Shown here piece after piece: positions 62,226-64,000 of a DNA stretch of 64,000 nucleotides; positions within the stretch are counted from its first letter, which is position 1; every line of letters begins with the position of its first letter. The stretch is from Martinezella tropici (GTDB taxonomy: Bacteria > Pseudomonadota > Alphaproteobacteria > Rhizobiales > Rhizobiaceae), in NCBI GenBank assembly GCA_000799755.1, contig JUHI01000013.1, positions 1 to 64,000 on the forward strand, written 5' to 3'. Below the pieces are notes generated by a model. The model saw only the letters and a program-made list of their open reading frames with translations. It was not told the origin of the DNA and did not search any database. A program made the translations under genes and the position numbers.

Positions 62226-62942
62226 TTACTCGGATGTCCGGTATTTGGACCAGATGCCCTTCACGCCGAGCTTGGCGACGAGTGCGGCATGCGCCGAAAG
62301 TTCTTCCTCGCTCACCCGGCTGGGCAACGGATTGGGTCGAGCAAGGACATCGGCGACAGCATCCTCCGCATCATCACTCTGGCGCGACCGCGCGGACGAA
62401 CCATTGCTGCTGCCGAGACCAAGCGCGGTCTGCCGGCCACCGATCATCTCGATATAGACTTCGGCGAGCAGTTCGGAGTCGAGCAAGGCGCCGTGTTGCG
62501 TGCGGTGCGAATTGTCGATGCCGTATCGACGGCAGAGCGCATCGAGCGAATTCGGACCCATCGGATGCTTGCGCCGGGCCATGGCGAGCGTATCGATCAC
62601 CATGTCCGGCAGGATCGGCGGTCGGCCGAGCCTTGCGAATTCCGCGTTAACGAAGCCCATGTCGAAAGTTGCGTTGTGCGCGATCCACTTGGCACCCTCG
62701 AAGAATTCGAGGATCTGGTCGGCGACCTCTTCGAAGGGCGGCTTGTCCTTCAGCGATTCATCGGTGATGCCGTGAACGGCAAGCGCGTCCGGGTGGACCT
62801 TGCGATCGCCGGGATTGATGAAAAGATGCAGTGTCTTGCCTGTCGGGAAATGATTGATGAGCTCGATGCCGCCGATTTCGATGATGCGGTCGGCTTTGTT
62901 GTCGAGGCCGGTGGTTTCCGTATCGAAAATGATTTCGCGCAT
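62226..62942 (-). CDS. dnaQ: DNA polymerase III epsilon subunit
   Basis: A 238-aa DEDD exonuclease that proofreads for the replicase. Exo I is FDTETTGLD, Exo II contains HNATFDMGFVNAE, and Exo III is RTQHGALLDSELLAEVY with the catalytic His. The C terminus binds the polymerase alpha subunit in E. coli. It is 17 bases after coaE and co-directional with it. Confidence 0.96.
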   Translation of the reverse strand: MREIIFDTETTGLDNKADRIIEIGGIELINHFPTGKTLHLFINPGDRKVHPDALAVHGITDESLKDKPPFEEVADQILEFFEGAKWIAHNATFDMGFVNAEFARLGRPPILPDMVIDTLAMARRKHPMGPNSLDALCRRYGIDNSHRTQHGALLDSELLAEVYIEMIGGRQTALGLGSSNGSSARSRQSDDAEDAVADVLARPNPLPSRVSEEELSAHAALVAKLGVKGIWSKYRTSE

Positions 62943-62959
62943 ATCGGGACTTCGCTTTC

Positions 62960-63559
62960 CTATTTCTCTATCTGCCGCTTGCGCCGCAGATCCGCAATGA
63001 TTTCTCTCACCTGTTCGCCGGCCGCCTCGATGCTTCCGCCCGTATCGATAACGTAATCGGCGCGTGCCCGCTTTTCCGCATCGGGCGTCTGGCGGGAAAG
63101 AATCATGTTGAATTTTTCCTCCGTCATGCCTGGCCGGGCAAGCACCCTCTCCCTCTGAATCTGTGGATCGCAGCTGACGACGACGATCTTATCCACTCTC
63201 GTGTCGGCTCCGGTCTCAAACAGCAGCGGGATATCCAGCACCACCATCTCGGCGCCGGCCTGGCGGCAACGCTCCAAAAACAGGCGCTCTCGCTTTCGCA
63301 CCAAAGGATGGACGATCGCTTCCAAACGCTTGAAGCCGGAAGGATCGGCCGCCAGCTTGCGGCTGAGCTCCTGACGGTCGACCTTGCCGTCTGAAGTCGT
63401 GCCCGCGAACGCTGCCTCGACCAGAGGAACGGCTTCACCGCTATAGAGATCATGCACGACCGCATCCGAATCGTTCACCGGGATTCCAGCTTCGGCGAAT
63501 AGCTTCGCCGAGGTCGACTTTCCCATGCCGATCGATCCGGTGAGCCCGATCCTGATCAT
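62960..63559 (-). CDS. coaE: Dephospho-CoA kinase
   Basis: A 199-aa P-loop kinase, last step of coenzyme A synthesis. The Walker A is GLTGSIGMGKST, with VNDSDAVVHDLY and VLDIPLLFETGAD following. Length is typical. It starts one base after the aroE stop, so the two are co-transcribed. coaA, the first enzyme of the pathway, is in the window at 19.6 kb. Confidence 0.96.
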   Translation of the reverse strand: MIRIGLTGSIGMGKSTSAKLFAEAGIPVNDSDAVVHDLYSGEAVPLVEAAFAGTTSDGKVDRQELSRKLAADPSGFKRLEAIVHPLVRKRERLFLERCRQAGAEMVVLDIPLLFETGADTRVDKIVVVSCDPQIQRERVLARPGMTEEKFNMILSRQTPDAEKRARADYVIDTGGSIEAAGEQVREIIADLRRKRQIEK

Positions 63560-63560
63560 A

Positions 63561-64000
63561 TCAGTGCTTGTCCATGTCCGCGATGATCAACGCTCTCAAG
63601 GTTTCATCGACCGCCGGCCGCGTCCCGAACCATTTTTCGAAGCCAGGGACGGCCTGATGCAGCAACATGCCGAGGCCGTCAACAATGGCAAAACCCTGTT
63701 CTTCGGCCTGGGTGAGAAGCGGCGTCTTCAGCGGTATATAGACAATGTCGGTAACAACAGCCGCTTCTGCAAGAGGCGAGAAGTCGATCCGCGGCGCCGC
63801 TTCACCATCCATGCCGAGCGACGTCGTATTGATAAAGAGACCGGCGCCTGAGATGACTTCGCCAAGCGCTGCCATCGGATGGGCATGAACCCGCTCGCCA
63901 AACCGATTCGCCAATTCCTGCGCCCGCTCGACCGTGCGGTTGACGACATGAATTTCCTTAAAACCACGATCGCGAACCGCCTGGATGATGGCACGGCTTG
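63561..64000 (-). CDS. aroE: Shikimate dehydrogenase, C-terminal part (cut by window edge)
   Basis: The 3' part of aroE, about 146 codons open to the window edge. Reading in from 64000 the protein has SRAIIQAVRDRGFKEIHVVNRTVERAQELANRFG, split here by the known NADP-binding NRT motif, then FINTTSLGMDGE and DGLGMLLHQAVPGFEKWFG. These are the C-terminal signatures of AroE, which reduces 3-dehydroshikimate. The start and catalytic Lys lie outside. coaE follows after one base. Confidence 0.93.
   Translation of the reverse strand, partial: SRAIIQAVRDRGFKEIHVVNRTVERAQELANRFGERVHAHPMAALGEVISGAGLFINTTSLGMDGEAAPRIDFSPLAEAAVVTDIVYIPLKTPLLTQAEEQGFAIVDGLGMLLHQAVPGFEKWFGTRPAVDETLRALIIADMDKH

Noticed and set aside
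1..64000. CRISPR arrays, insertion sequences, prophage genes, tRNA genes
   Set aside because: No regular direct repeats with spacers, no transposase or integrase motifs and no cloverleaf sequence were recognised.

Overview
The window is a stretch of alphaproteobacterial chromosome, most likely from Rhizobiaceae and close to Rhizobium. The evidence is the ActS/ActR and ChvG/ChvI two-component pairs, a short HprK with EIIA-Man and HPr, a DivL-type pseudokinase, an AccD without its zinc ribbon, the gene order around hslVU-his and gyrB-secB-coaE-aroE, high GC, and four families of palindromic intergenic repeats typical of rhizobia. Nearly all of it looks like core chromosome. I saw no insertion sequence, phage, CRISPR array or complete RNA gene.

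Layout. At 1-330 the minus strand carries a strong rRNA-type promoter and leader reading left out of the window, so an rrn operon probably starts just outside. Then come hrpB, actS-actR (redox and acid response), mmcB and an L,D-transpeptidase (to 6.5 kb). A minus-strand block follows (6.8-15.7 kb): malate synthase G, a HyuA-type hydantoinase, a cytochrome P450, a DUF1402 protein and the hslV-hslU protease. The histidine run hisB-DUF2628-hisHAFE plus coaA lies at 15.9-20.6 kb. Next are alkB, arfB and pckA on the minus strand, with pckA divergent from chvI.

chvI-chvG-hprK-EIIA-HPr (24.0-28.1 kb) joins an envelope and symbiosis two-component system to a regulatory PTS branch without sugar permeases. 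ahcY follows, with a palindromic operator candidate. A tight block then holds divL, a tsaE-amgK fusion, murU, addB and addA, followed by trxA (30.0-42.0 kb), bringing together cell-cycle signalling, tRNA t6A formation, MurNAc recycling and double-strand break repair. From 42.3 to 54.4 kb all genes are on the minus strand: the trpFBA-accD-folC run, a YgjP-type metalloprotease, a DUF2852 protein, phaZ, an FAA hydrolase, a PLP decarboxylase and a glutathionyl-hydroquinone reductase.

The last part (54.5-64 kb) has DUF2218 and nitroreductase genes, gyrB, an overlapping envelope cluster timA-mltA-smr-xre, divergent fxsA-secB, and dnaQ-coaE-aroE, with aroE cut by the window edge.

Points of most interest are the DivL Tyr-for-His substitution beside a TsaE-AmgK fusion and murU, two LacI-type operator-like sites between pckA and chvI, the AT-rich palindrome before ahcY, the rrn promoter at the left edge, the AccD and AddB proteins lacking their usual metal-binding cysteines, and repeat elements whose ends supply the stop codons of actR and chvI. 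Gene identities rest on recognised motifs and remembered family members; no database search was run.
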